Source: Isoptericola sediminis
Lineage (GTDB): Bacteria; Actinomycetota; Actinomycetes; Actinomycetales; Cellulomonadaceae
Length of the DNA stretch: 64,000 bases
Direction: 5' to 3'
Assembly: GCF_013085345.1 (NCBI RefSeq)
Contig: NZ_JABFAJ010000024.1
Coordinates: 1 to 64,000 of the forward strand
The notes below the pieces were generated by a model. That model had not been told where the DNA came from, made no database searches, and saw only the letters and a program-made list of their open reading frames with translations. How positions within the stretch are numbered: the stretch's first letter is position 1; each line of letters opens with the position of its first letter. Below are positions 9,870-17,986 of this stretch, one piece after another. The translations under genes were made by a program, and so were the position numbers.

Positions 9870-10379
9870 TCAGTGGACCTTGAAGTAGTCGAACGGTTCG
9901 AGGCAGTCGAGGCACTCGTGGAGCGCCTTGCACGACGTCGAGCCGAAGCGGGCGACCTCACGGGTGCGGGTCGAGCCGCAGCGCGGGCACCTGACCGAGA
10001 GCTGCACGAGAACCGGGCCCCTGCGCGAGGCGGCGCGGAAGTCCGGTGGCGCGATCCCGTAGTCGGCGAGCTTGCGCTTGCCGGCCTCGCTCATCCAGTC
10101 GGTCGACCAGGCCGGGGCGAGGGTGTACTCGACCACGACCTGCTCGTAGCCCGCGGCCCGGAGCCGGGAGCGGACGTCGTCGCGCATCTGGTCGATCGCG
10201 GGGCAGCCCGAGTACGTGGGGGTGAGCACGACCCGGACGGCCCCTCGCTCGTCGGCCTCGGCCGTCCTGAGCACCCCGAGGTCCTCGATCGTCAGGACGG
10301 GCACCTCCGGGTCCAGGACCTCCGCGGCGATGTCCCACACGCGGGCCGCGGCGGGCTCGTGAGGTCGGGTGCCCGTCAC
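9870..10379 (-). CDS. paaD: Phenylacetyl-CoA epoxidase subunit PaaD
   Basis: A 169-residue MIP18/DUF59-type protein thought to help mature the iron centres of the epoxidase complex. The N-terminal domain has DPEVPVLTIEDLG and PTYSGCPAI. The C-terminal metal-binding tail carries four cysteines (CPRCG and CLDC regions) and ends EPFDYFKVH, typical of PaaD. The GTG at 10379 overlaps the paaC stop (GTGA). Confidence 0.92.
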   Translation of the reverse strand: MTGTRPHEPAAARVWDIAAEVLDPEVPVLTIEDLGVLRTAEADERGAVRVVLTPTYSGCPAIDQMRDDVRSRLRAAGYEQVVVEYTLAPAWSTDWMSEAGKRKLADYGIAPPDFRAASRRGPVLVQLSVRCPRCGSTRTREVARFGSTSCKALHECLDCLEPFDYFKVH

Positions 10380-11200
10380 CAGGTGGCTCCCGGGTGGCGG
10401 CGGGCCAGCCACTGCATCTCCGCGAGGAGGTAGCCCATCGACGCCGTGTGCCCGCCACGGCGCCCGTCCCCGCGAGCCGGCTTCACCGCGGGAGTCTCCA
10501 GGTCTGCCTCCGCCAGCACGGAGGCCACGGTGCGGTCGAAGCCGGCTCGCAGCGAGGAGGGTCGCGGTGCGACACCGGCGAGACGGTCGGTGAGCTCGTC
10601 GTCCTCGAAGAGCTCGTCCACGTACGGGTACAGGTCGCCCAGCGACACGGTGATCCTGCCCCGCGACTCCTCCGTGCCGCCCGCGAGCCGCAGCATCCAC
10701 TGCGCGGCGTGGTCGAGGTGGTACGCCACCTCGCGCTCGGCCTTGCCGGCGATCGCGCCGAGCGACGGGTCGGTGCTCGTCGCCAGCGCCTGGTAGAGCT
10801 CGACCTGGTAGGCCGAGAAGAGGAACTGTCGGGCGATCGTGTCGCCGAAGTGGCCGTTGGGCTGTTCCACCAGCCAGCAGCTGCGGAACTCGGGCTCGTC
10901 GCGCCAGAACGCGAGGTCGTCCTCCGAGCGGTCCGACGCCGTGCCGGCGTAGCGCAGCAGCGCGCGCGCATGGCCGATGAGGTCGAGCGCGATGTTGCCG
11001 AGCGCCAGGTCCTCCTCGAGCTCGGGCGCGCGCGAGATCCACCCGCCGAGCTGCTGGGAGAGGATCAGGGCGTCGTCCCCCAGCCGCATCGCGTACTCCG
11101 CCACCGGGGGCGTCGCCGTGGTGCCGGAGCCCAGCAGCTCCTCGGCAAGGGTCAGCTCGTCGACGCTCACGTCACCGTGCGCCCCGCTGTGCTCGCTCAC
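10376..11200 (-). CDS. paaC: Phenylacetyl-CoA epoxidase subunit PaaC
   Basis: A 274-residue ferritin-like structural subunit that pairs with PaaA. Recognisable stretches are DDALILSQQLGGWISRAPELEED, NIALDLIGHARALLRYAG and KAEREVAYHLDHAAQWMLRL. The GTG at 11200 overlaps the paaB stop (GTGA); reading further upstream in this frame only gives arginine/proline-rich sequence antisense to paaB, so the shorter start is right. Confidence 0.93.
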   Translation of the reverse strand: MSEHSGAHGDVSVDELTLAEELLGSGTTATPPVAEYAMRLGDDALILSQQLGGWISRAPELEEDLALGNIALDLIGHARALLRYAGTASDRSEDDLAFWRDEPEFRSCWLVEQPNGHFGDTIARQFLFSAYQVELYQALATSTDPSLGAIAGKAEREVAYHLDHAAQWMLRLAGGTEESRGRITVSLGDLYPYVDELFEDDELTDRLAGVAPRPSSLRAGFDRTVASVLAEADLETPAVKPARGDGRRGGHTASMGYLLAEMQWLARRHPGATW

Positions 11201-11502
11201 AGGTGCTTCACCCCCTCCGCGCGGGTGTAGTAGACCGCGTGGCGGTAGTTCTTCCCGGCCGGCGACTCGAAGAAGGCGCCCTTCGCGTCGGGGTCGCTCG
11301 TGGTGATCGCGGCGGCGGGCACCACCCAGATCGACACCCCTTCGCTGCGCCGCGTGTACAGGTCGCGGGCGTTGCGCAGCGCCATCGCCTCGTCGGGCGC
11401 GTGCAGCGACCCGGCGTGGACGTGGCTCAGCCCGCGGTTCGCGCGGACGAACACCTCCCACAGGGGCCATGCCTCGGTTCCCGTCTCACCCGGTGTCGGC
11501 AT
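11197..11502 (-). CDS. paaB: Phenylacetyl-CoA epoxidase subunit PaaB
   Basis: A 101-residue small subunit that bridges PaaAC heterodimers. The family pattern is clear: WPLWEVFVRANRGLSHVHAGSLHAPD, ALRNARDLYTRR and GVSIWVVPAAAI. I chose the ATG at 11502 because AAGGAG lies just upstream; a longer frame to 11568 overlaps paaA. Confidence 0.93.
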   Translation of the reverse strand: MPTPGETGTEAWPLWEVFVRANRGLSHVHAGSLHAPDEAMALRNARDLYTRRSEGVSIWVVPAAAITTSDPDAKGAFFESPAGKNYRHAVYYTRAEGVKHL

Positions 11503-11542
11503 CCTCGTCTCCTTCGGTGTCCATGGGGCGGGCGGTCGCTGC

Positions 11543-12511
11543 TCAGACCGCGACGCGCTCGCTGTCATGCTGCTTGCGGGCGTACTCGGCGGCCGCCTCG
11601 CGGACCCACGCTCCGTCGTCGTGCGCCTCCCGGCGGTGACGCAGCCGTGCGGCGTTCGCCGGGCCGCGGCCGTCGAGCACGGCGGCGAACTCGTCCCAGT
11701 CGATCTCGCCGGTGATCCAGGTGCCGGTCTCCTCGTCGTAGCGGAGGTCCTTGTCCGGGCACTCGAGGCCGAGGGCCTCGAACTGGGGGACGCACATCCC
11801 GACGAAGCGCTGGCGCAGCTCGTCGTTGGAGAACCGCTTGATGTTCCAGGCCATCGACTGCGCCGAGTTCGGGGAGGCGTCGTCGCTGGGGCCGAACATC
11901 ATGAGCGACGGCCAGTACCAGCGGTCCACCGCGTCCTGCGCCATCTGCTTCTGCTCGGGTGTGCCGTGGGAGAGCTCGTAGAGGATCTCGAAGCCCTGAC
12001 GCTGGTGGAACGACTCCTCCTTGCAGATGCGCACCATCGCCCGGCCGTAGGGCCCGTAGGAGGCGCGGCAGAGCGGCACCTGGTTGCAGATGGCGGCGCC
12101 GTCGACGAGCCATCCGATCGCCCCCATGTCCGCCCACGTCGGCGTGTGGTAGTTGAAGATCGAGGAGTAGCGGGCCCGGCCCTCGATCAGCTGCGCGGTC
12201 ATCTCCTCGCGCGAGATGCCGAGCGTCTGGGCCGCCGCGTAGAGGTACAGCCCGTGCCCGGCCTCGTCCTGGACCTTCGCCATGAGGATCGCCTTGCGCT
12301 TGAGGCTCGGCGCGCGGGTGATCCAGTTCGCCTCCGGCTGCATGCCGATGATCTCGGAGTGGGCGTGCTGCGAGATCTGCCGGACGAGGGTCCTGCGGTA
12401 CTTGTCCGGCATCCAGTCGCGCGGCTCGATGCGCTGGTCCGCCGCGATGAGCGCGTCGAAGCGAGCCCGTCCGTCCTCGTCCTCGGCGAGCTCGGCCGTG
12501 GTCGTGACCAT
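11543..12511 (-). CDS. paaA: Phenylacetyl-CoA epoxidase catalytic subunit PaaA
   Basis: A 322-residue ferritin-like di-iron oxygenase subunit, the catalytic part of the PaaABCDE complex that epoxidises the aromatic ring of phenylacetyl-CoA. Iron-ligand regions are visible as [13 protein letters not shown] near residue 80 and [14 protein letters not shown] near 165. [15 protein letters not shown] and DPxxD-like metal-proximal acidic segments also fit. It is the first gene of the leftward operon, with a strong AAGGAGG ribosome site and a promoter region shared with paaI. Confidence 0.96.
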   Translation of the reverse strand: MVTTTAELAEDEDGRARFDALIAADQRIEPRDWMPDKYRRTLVRQISQHAHSEIIGMQPEANWITRAPSLKRKAILMAKVQDEAGHGLYLYAAAQTLGISREEMTAQLIEGRARYSSIFNYHTPTWADMGAIGWLVDGAAICNQVPLCRASYGPYGRAMVRICKEESFHQRQGFEILYELSHGTPEQKQMAQDAVDRWYWPSLMMFGPSDDASPNSAQSMAWNIKRFSNDELRQRFVGMCVPQFEALGLECPDKDLRYDEETGTWITGEIDWDEFAAVLDGRGPANAARLRHRREAHDDGAWVREAAAEYARKQHDSERVAV

Positions 12512-12600
12512 CTGCTGCCTCCTTGCGTCAGGGTCCCCGGGGGCCGTCGTCGGCCCTCTCCCGCCGGTGGGGAGGGGTGGTACGGTTCCGGCCAGGAATT

Positions 12601-12622
12601 ACTTACCGACCGTTCATTGAGC
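12601..12622. promoter_or_regulatory. PaaR-type operator between paaA and paaI
   Basis: The 22-base imperfect palindrome starts ACTTACCGACCG and ends TTCATTGAGC. From memory, the Corynebacterium PaaR consensus is ACTNACCG, two bases, CG, two bases, CGGTNAGT; this site differs at only three defined positions. It lies centrally in the 186-base divergent region and can control both arms of the paa locus. The likely ligand-binding repressor is the TetR protein at 14588-15211. Confidence 0.6.
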
Positions 12623-12697
12623 ATAGCCACGGATCGGGCGGGGCCGCAACGAAGCAGGACGGCGGGCTCCCACCGCGGCCCACGCAACGGAGCGCAG

Positions 12698-13168
12698 ATG
12701 AGTTCGACGACGAACCCCCCGACGAGCGGACGTGCCGACGACGCGATCGAGGTCGATCCCACGTGGTCGGCGACGGCGATGTTCCAGGACGACCCCGCGA
12801 AGGACGCCCTCGGCATCCGTGTCGAGGTGCTCGAGCGCGGCCGCGTGGTGCTGTCCATGCGCGTCGGCCAGGGGATGGTGAACGGGTTCGGGATCACGCA
12901 CGGCGGCATGGTCTTCGCCCTCGCGGACACGGCGTTCGCCTATGCCTGCAACGAGGGGGCGACGCCGGTCGTCGCCGCGGGGGCCGACATCGTCTTCACG
13001 AGGGCGAGCCGGTCCGGTGACGTGCTCACCGCCACCGCCGAGCGGCGCTGGCTCCGGGGGCGCAACGGCCTCTACGACGTCACCGTGGCCGACCAGCGCG
13101 GCGACGTGGTCGCCGAGTTCCGCGGTCGGTCCTTCGCCACCGATCGCCCCGCGCCGCCGGCCTCCTGA
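12698..13168 (+). CDS. paaI: Hydroxyphenylacetyl-CoA thioesterase PaaI
   Basis: A 156-residue hotdog thioesterase with the diagnostic THGGMVFALADTAFAYACNEG motif region of PaaI, whose Asp and Gly-Gly are catalytic. PaaI hydrolyses ring-hydroxylated phenylacetyl-CoA by-products so that CoA is not trapped. The start at 12698 is supported by GGAG eight bases upstream. It is the first gene of the rightward paaI-paaK-paaR group and diverges from paaA. Confidence 0.93.
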   Translation: MSSTTNPPTSGRADDAIEVDPTWSATAMFQDDPAKDALGIRVEVLERGRVVLSMRVGQGMVNGFGITHGGMVFALADTAFAYACNEGATPVVAAGADIVFTRASRSGDVLTATAERRWLRGRNGLYDVTVADQRGDVVAEFRGRSFATDRPAPPAS

Positions 13169-13214
13169 CCGGTCCTGCCGTCGCCCGACCCGACCGACCC
13201 TGCGAGGAAGACCC

Positions 13215-14519
13215 ATGCCCGCGATCCAGAGCCTCACCGACCAGGTGGGACTGCACGCCGAGGAACGCCTCGACCGCGCCGAGCTGGAGGCGCTGCAGCT
13301 CGAGCGCCTCCGATGGACGGTGCGCCACGCCTACGAGAACGTGCCCTTCTACCGGCGCAAGCTCGACGAGGCCGGCGTCGCCCCCGGCGACGTCCGCGAG
13401 CTCGGCGACGTCGTGAAGCTGCCCGTCACGACGAAGGACGACCTGCGCGACCACTACCCGTTCGGACTCTTCGCCGTGCCGAGGGACCAGGTGCGCCGCG
13501 TCCATGCGTCGTCCGGCACGACCGGGAGGATGACCGTCGTCGGCTACACCGAGAACGACCTGGAGCACTGGGCGAACCTCGTCGCGCGCTCGCTGTACGC
13601 CTCGGGCGTGCGTCCCGGGTGGACGGTGCACAACGCGTACGGCTACGGGCTGTTCACGGGCGGTCTCGGTGCTCACGCCGGCATCGAGAGGCTCGGCTGC
13701 ACGGTGGTCCCGATGTCGGGCGGCCAGACGGAGAAGCAGGTGCAGCTCATCCGCGACTTCGAACCGGACGCGATCATGTGCACCCCCAGCTACCTGCTGA
13801 CGATCGCCGACGCCTTCGAGGAGGCCGGGCTCGACCCGCGGGACACCAGCCTCAAGGTCGCGATCTGTGGCGCCGAGCCGTGGACCGACTCGATGCGGCG
13901 CCAGCTCGAGGATCGCCTGGACCTCACGGCCGTCGACATCTACGGACTCTCCGAGATCCTCGGACCGGGCGTCGGCAACGAGTGTGCCGAGACGCAGGAC
14001 GGGCCGCACCTCTGGGAGGACCACGTCCTGCCCGAGGTGCTCGACGAGAACCTGCGGCCCCTGCCCGACGGGGCGACGGGGGAGCTCGTCCTCACGACGC
14101 TGACCAAGGAAGCCTTCCCGATGATCCGCTACCGGACGCGGGACCTCACGTCGCTGCACCCCGGCACCGCGCGACCCGCGCACCGGAGGATCGCGCGGAT
14201 CACCGGCCGGAACGACGACATGATCATCCTGCGAGGGGTCAATCTCTTCCCCACGCAGGTCGAGGAGATCGTCTGCGAGATCCCGGACCTCACCTCCCAC
14301 TTCGTCCTCGAGCTCACGACGAGGGGGAGGATGGACCACCTCACGGTGAAGATCGAGGCACGGGACGGGGCCGCGCCGCGGGAGGCCGAGGAGGGGTTGC
14401 TGCTGCTCCAGCAGCGGATCAAGGACCGGGTCGGGACGACGCTCGGGGTGGAGCTGGTCGGGACCGGGACGTTGCCGCGCTCCCAGGGCAAGCTCAAGCG
14501 GCTGTACGACCTGCGGTAA
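13215..14519 (+). CDS. paaK: Phenylacetate-CoA ligase PaaK
   Basis: A 434-residue adenylate-forming enzyme that activates phenylacetate with ATP and CoA, the entry step of the pathway. The P-loop-like SSGTTGRMTVVGYT, the substrate-pocket region NAYGYGLFTGGLGAHAG, YGLSEILGPGVG and the C-terminal RNDDMIILRGVNLFPTQ and GKLKRLYD motifs all match PaaK. GAGGAAG lies 5 bases before the ATG. It follows paaI after 46 bases. Confidence 0.96.
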   Translation: MPAIQSLTDQVGLHAEERLDRAELEALQLERLRWTVRHAYENVPFYRRKLDEAGVAPGDVRELGDVVKLPVTTKDDLRDHYPFGLFAVPRDQVRRVHASSGTTGRMTVVGYTENDLEHWANLVARSLYASGVRPGWTVHNAYGYGLFTGGLGAHAGIERLGCTVVPMSGGQTEKQVQLIRDFEPDAIMCTPSYLLTIADAFEEAGLDPRDTSLKVAICGAEPWTDSMRRQLEDRLDLTAVDIYGLSEILGPGVGNECAETQDGPHLWEDHVLPEVLDENLRPLPDGATGELVLTTLTKEAFPMIRYRTRDLTSLHPGTARPAHRRIARITGRNDDMIILRGVNLFPTQVEEIVCEIPDLTSHFVLELTTRGRMDHLTVKIEARDGAAPREAEEGLLLLQQRIKDRVGTTLGVELVGTGTLPRSQGKLKRLYDLR

Positions 14520-14587
14520 CGTGGGCGACCGGCGCCGGCCCGGTCCGTCAGGGTGCCGCGAAGCGCGCGGAAGGGGAGGTTCGCCAG

Positions 14588-15211
14588 GTGGAGACCGCCG
14601 ACGTGCGCGGAGCGCCCCGCCGGGGGAGGCCCGGCCACGACCGGAACAGCATGCTCGAGGTCATCGTGCAGGTGTTCACCGACCACGGCTACGACGCCTC
14701 GTCGCTCGAGATGATCGCGAGACGGCTCGGGCTCTCGAAGTCGGCGGTGTACTACCACTTCTCGTCGAAGGCGGAGATGCTGGAGATCGCCCTGGAGCGA
14801 GCCCTGGGCGAGCTCGAGCGGGTGTTCGACGAGGCCGAGTCCCAGCCGGGCGACGCGGTGTCCCGGATCGGCTACATCGTGCGGCACGCGGTGCTCGTCG
14901 CCTGCGAACGACGGCAGTACCTCACGCTGCTGCTCCGCCTGCACGGCAACTCCGACGTGGAGCTGAGGGCGCTGGAGCGCCGGCGTGTCCTCACGGCGCG
15001 GCTCCGGGGGACGTTCGAGGCCGCGCGTGACGAGGGGTCGCTCCGCGACGACCTCGATCCCGGTCTCGCGGCACGTTTCACCTTCGGCCTCGTCAACTCT
15101 CTCGTCGAGTGGTACCGGCCGGACGGGCCGATCGATCCCGAGGCGTTGGCCGACGCGTTGCTCTCCTACGTGCGCACGGGTCTGCGCCTGGACGAGACGG
15201 ACTTCCGATGA
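14588..15211 (+). CDS. paaR: TetR-family regulator, probable PaaR repressor
   Basis: A 207-residue TetR-type protein. The N-terminal helix-turn-helix (about 20-65) reads VFTDHGYDASSLEMIARRLGLSKSAVYYHFSSKAEML, followed by a ligand-binding domain. Its position right after paaK and a PaaR-type operator in the locus suggest that it represses the paa genes and is released by phenylacetyl-CoA, as known for actinobacterial PaaR; this is inference. I chose the GTG at 14588, preceded by GGGGAGG. Confidence 0.8.
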   Translation: METADVRGAPRRGRPGHDRNSMLEVIVQVFTDHGYDASSLEMIARRLGLSKSAVYYHFSSKAEMLEIALERALGELERVFDEAESQPGDAVSRIGYIVRHAVLVACERRQYLTLLLRLHGNSDVELRALERRRVLTARLRGTFEAARDEGSLRDDLDPGLAARFTFGLVNSLVEWYRPDGPIDPEALADALLSYVRTGLRLDETDFR

Positions 15212-15424
15212 CCATCCGTGCCCGACACGTCGGGACGGTGCGGGAGCGGGCGTGATCGCGCCGGCCGACAACGCGCGGCCGCGCTCGACGGGCCGGGGCG
15301 GACCCGGCCTCGGTGGCGAGGTCGACGGCGCCGGTCGCACCCCTGCGGGCGCCGGGAGCCCGACGGTCGACGACCCCGCGAATCCGGCGGAAACAGAGTT
15401 GTTACCCGGCGGACTTCGGACCTC

Positions 15425-15453
15425 TTGACACCCCCTGGGGGGTCGCGTAGAGA
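15425..15453 (+). promoter_or_regulatory. Promoter of the ectoine-type operon, apparently leaderless
   Basis: A perfect -35 box TTGACA (15425-15430) is followed after 17 bases by TAGAGA (15448-15453). The ATG begins six bases later, so transcription would start at or next to the start codon. The spacer holds a G/C palindrome at 15430-15443 (ACCCCC-TG-GGGGGT). Confidence 0.6.
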
Positions 15454-15459
15454 TGGTCC

Positions 15460-16704
15460 ATGGAGGCGTTCGAGAAGTGGGAATCCGAGATCCGTGGCTA
15501 CAGCCGGGCATACCCGACTGTTTTTGCCTCGGCATCCAATGCGCGTCAGGTCGACGAATCGGGACGTAGTTATCTCGATTTCTTCGCGGGCGCCGGCGTG
15601 CTCAACTTCGGGCACAACAACCCGCGCATGAAGCGCGCGATGATCGATTTCCTCGAGGCGGACGGCGTCGCGCACAGCCTCGACATGGCGACCACGACCA
15701 AGCGGGACTTCATCGAGAAGTTCGCCGCCACGGTGCTCGCCCCGCGCGACATGACCATGAAGATGCAGTTCATGGGGCCGACGGGCACCAACGCCGTCGA
15801 GGCCGCGCTCAAGCTCGCGCGACGCGTGACCGGACGCCGCGACGTGGTGGCGTTCAGCAACGGCTTCCACGGCATGACGCTCGGCTCCCTGGCGCTGACC
15901 GCCAACGACTACTTCCGCGCCGCGGCGGGGGTGCCGCTCGAGAACGTCGTGCGGCTGCCGTTCGAGACGGCGCCCGGCGGCGGCGTCCAGCAGCTCGCCG
16001 ACTTCCGTGCGCTCCTGGAGGACTCCTCGAGCGGCCTGCTCCCGCCGGCGGCCTTCGTCGTCGAGACGATCCAGGCCGAGGGCGGTGTGCACGTCGCGAG
16101 CGCGGAGTGGCTGCGCGAGGTCCAGCGCCTCGCCCACGACATGGGCGCCCTGTTCATCGTGGACGACATCCAGACCGGCTGCGGCCGGACCGGCAGCTAC
16201 TTCAGCTTCGACGGCATGGGGCTCGACCCGGACATCATCACGCTGGCGAAGGGCCTCGGCGGGTACGGGACCCCGATCGCCATGAACCTCAACAAGCCCG
16301 AGCTCGACGCCCACTGGTCACCCGGTGAGCACACGGGCACGTTCCGCGGCCAGGGGCTCTCCTTCGTGGCGGGCAGGGTCGCGCTGGAGTACTTCGACGA
16401 CGACGAGCTGATGAACCAGGTGGCGGCCAAGCGCGAGACCATGACGGCTGTCCTGGACGACCTCGCCGCAGGCTCGGACGGACGCTTCGAGGTCCGCGGC
16501 CGCGGCATGATGCAGGGTCTCGACATCGGTGACGGCGCGCTCGCCAAGGCCATCGCCAAGAAGTGCTTCGACGACGGACTGCTCATCGGTCCCTGCGGGA
16601 CCGGGGGACGCGTGCTCAAGCTCATCCCGCCGTTGACGATCCCGGACGCCGACCTGGACGAGGGCCTCGAGGTCCTCGCCAAGGCCGTCCACAGCACCAT
16701 CTGA
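15460..16704 (+). CDS. EctB/DoeD-type diaminobutyrate aminotransferase
   Basis: A 414-residue class III PLP-dependent aminotransferase. The EctB signature is strong: FFAGAGVLNFGHNNP near residue 42, FMGPTGTNAVEAALKLAR near 105, FSNGFHGMT, IVDDIQTGCGRTG, the PLP-lysine region LAKGLGGYGTP and WSPGEHTGTFRGQG. EctB moves an amino group between aspartate semialdehyde and 2,4-diaminobutyrate. No ectA or ectC is near, while a DoeA-type hydrolase and a dehydrogenase follow, so I infer the catabolic direction (diaminobutyrate to aspartate semialdehyde). No ribosome site is visible; the message looks leaderless. Confidence 0.8.
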   Translation: MEAFEKWESEIRGYSRAYPTVFASASNARQVDESGRSYLDFFAGAGVLNFGHNNPRMKRAMIDFLEADGVAHSLDMATTTKRDFIEKFAATVLAPRDMTMKMQFMGPTGTNAVEAALKLARRVTGRRDVVAFSNGFHGMTLGSLALTANDYFRAAAGVPLENVVRLPFETAPGGGVQQLADFRALLEDSSSGLLPPAAFVVETIQAEGGVHVASAEWLREVQRLAHDMGALFIVDDIQTGCGRTGSYFSFDGMGLDPDIITLAKGLGGYGTPIAMNLNKPELDAHWSPGEHTGTFRGQGLSFVAGRVALEYFDDDELMNQVAAKRETMTAVLDDLAAGSDGRFEVRGRGMMQGLDIGDGALAKAIAKKCFDDGLLIGPCGTGGRVLKLIPPLTIPDADLDEGLEVLAKAVHSTI

Positions 16705-16721
16705 CCACCCTGGAGGCCGGT

Positions 16722-17975
16722 GTGAAGCAGCGCGACGACATGACGTTCCCGTTCGAGGAGTACGAGCGGCGCCTGGGTGACCTGCGCCGACGGATGGCCG
16801 ACCGGCTCCTGGACGCCGTCGTGATCACCGATCCCGAGAACCTGATGTATCTCACCGACTATCAGACGACGGGGTATTCGTTCTTCCAGGCGCTCGTGGT
16901 CCCGTTGACCGAGGAACCCTTCATGATCACGCGGAGCATGGAGGAGTCGAACGTCTATGCGCGCACGTGGGTCGAGCTGACCCGCCCTTATCCGGACACC
17001 GGCGACGCGATTCAGAGCCTCGTGCAGTCGCTGCGGGAATTCGGGTTGCACACCAAGGACATCGGGTACGAACGCAACAGCTACTATTTCCCGGCCTATC
17101 ACCAGGACTACATCCACACCTCGCTCACCGAGGGGCGCCTGCTCGACTGCTTCGGCATCGTCGAGGAGGGTCGCGTGACCAAGTCCCCGGCCGAGATCGA
17201 GATCATGAGGAAGGCCGCCCGGGCCACCGAGGTCGGCATGCAGGCCGGGCTGGAGGCCTGCGCGCCCGGGGTGACGGAGAACGAGATCGCCGCGGAGATC
17301 AGCGCCGCGATGTTCCGTGCCGGGGGCGAGTTCCCCGCCGTCATGCCGTACGTCGCCTCCGGACCGCGCAGCATGATCGGCCACGCCACCTGGGAGGGCC
17401 GCGTCGTCCAGCCGGGCGAGCACGTCTTCCTCGAGGTCGGCGGCTGCTTCCGGCGCTACCACACGGCCATGATGCGCACGGCTGTGCTCGACGACCTCTC
17501 ACCGTCGTTGGCGGCGGCGCAGCACCGGATGAAGACGGCGCTGGCGGAGGTCAAGAAGGCGATCCGTCCGGGGATCACGGTCTCCGACGCGGACAACATC
17601 GTGCGCAGCGTGATCACGGACAACCACGTCGGGGCCCGCCTCATCACCCGCTCCGGGTACTCCATCGGGATCGCGTTCCCGCCGAGCTGGGACGAGGGCT
17701 ACATCGCCAGCCTCAACCAGGGCAACCCGACGATCCTGCGCGAGGGCATGACCTTCCACATCATCCCGTGGATGTGGGGCGTCGACGGGGACAAGACCGT
17801 CGGCATCTCGGACACCGTCTACGTCACCGACCGGGGGTGCGAGTCCTTCTTCACCCTCGACGAGGACTTCACCGTGAAGCCCGACCGGGGAGCCGGAGCC
17901 CGCGACGCCGAGTCCGGCGAGGAACGGTCCGACGCCCTGGACAACACCACCCCGATCCGACCCGAAGTCGCCTGA
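16722..17975 (+). CDS. doeA: Creatinase-type M24 hydrolase, probable ectoine hydrolase DoeA
   Basis: A 417-residue two-domain pita-bread-fold protein (N domain about 1-165, catalytic domain about 170-400). All five metal ligands of M24 metallopeptidases are replaced: the paired aspartates read LEVGG and TAMMRT, the His region reads GYSIG, and the two glutamates read FHIIPW and GISDT. That is the pattern of metal-free creatinase and DoeA/EutD. The EEY..RL..R and TDPENLMYLT start also resembles DoeA, which opens the ectoine ring to acetyl-diaminobutyrate. The GTG at 16722 is preceded by GGAGG. Another creatinase-like substrate remains possible. Confidence 0.65.
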   Translation: MKQRDDMTFPFEEYERRLGDLRRRMADRLLDAVVITDPENLMYLTDYQTTGYSFFQALVVPLTEEPFMITRSMEESNVYARTWVELTRPYPDTGDAIQSLVQSLREFGLHTKDIGYERNSYYFPAYHQDYIHTSLTEGRLLDCFGIVEEGRVTKSPAEIEIMRKAARATEVGMQAGLEACAPGVTENEIAAEISAAMFRAGGEFPAVMPYVASGPRSMIGHATWEGRVVQPGEHVFLEVGGCFRRYHTAMMRTAVLDDLSPSLAAAQHRMKTALAEVKKAIRPGITVSDADNIVRSVITDNHVGARLITRSGYSIGIAFPPSWDEGYIASLNQGNPTILREGMTFHIIPWMWGVDGDKTVGISDTVYVTDRGCESFFTLDEDFTVKPDRGAGARDAESGEERSDALDNTTPIRPEVA

Positions 17976-17986
17976 GAGGAGTCTCG

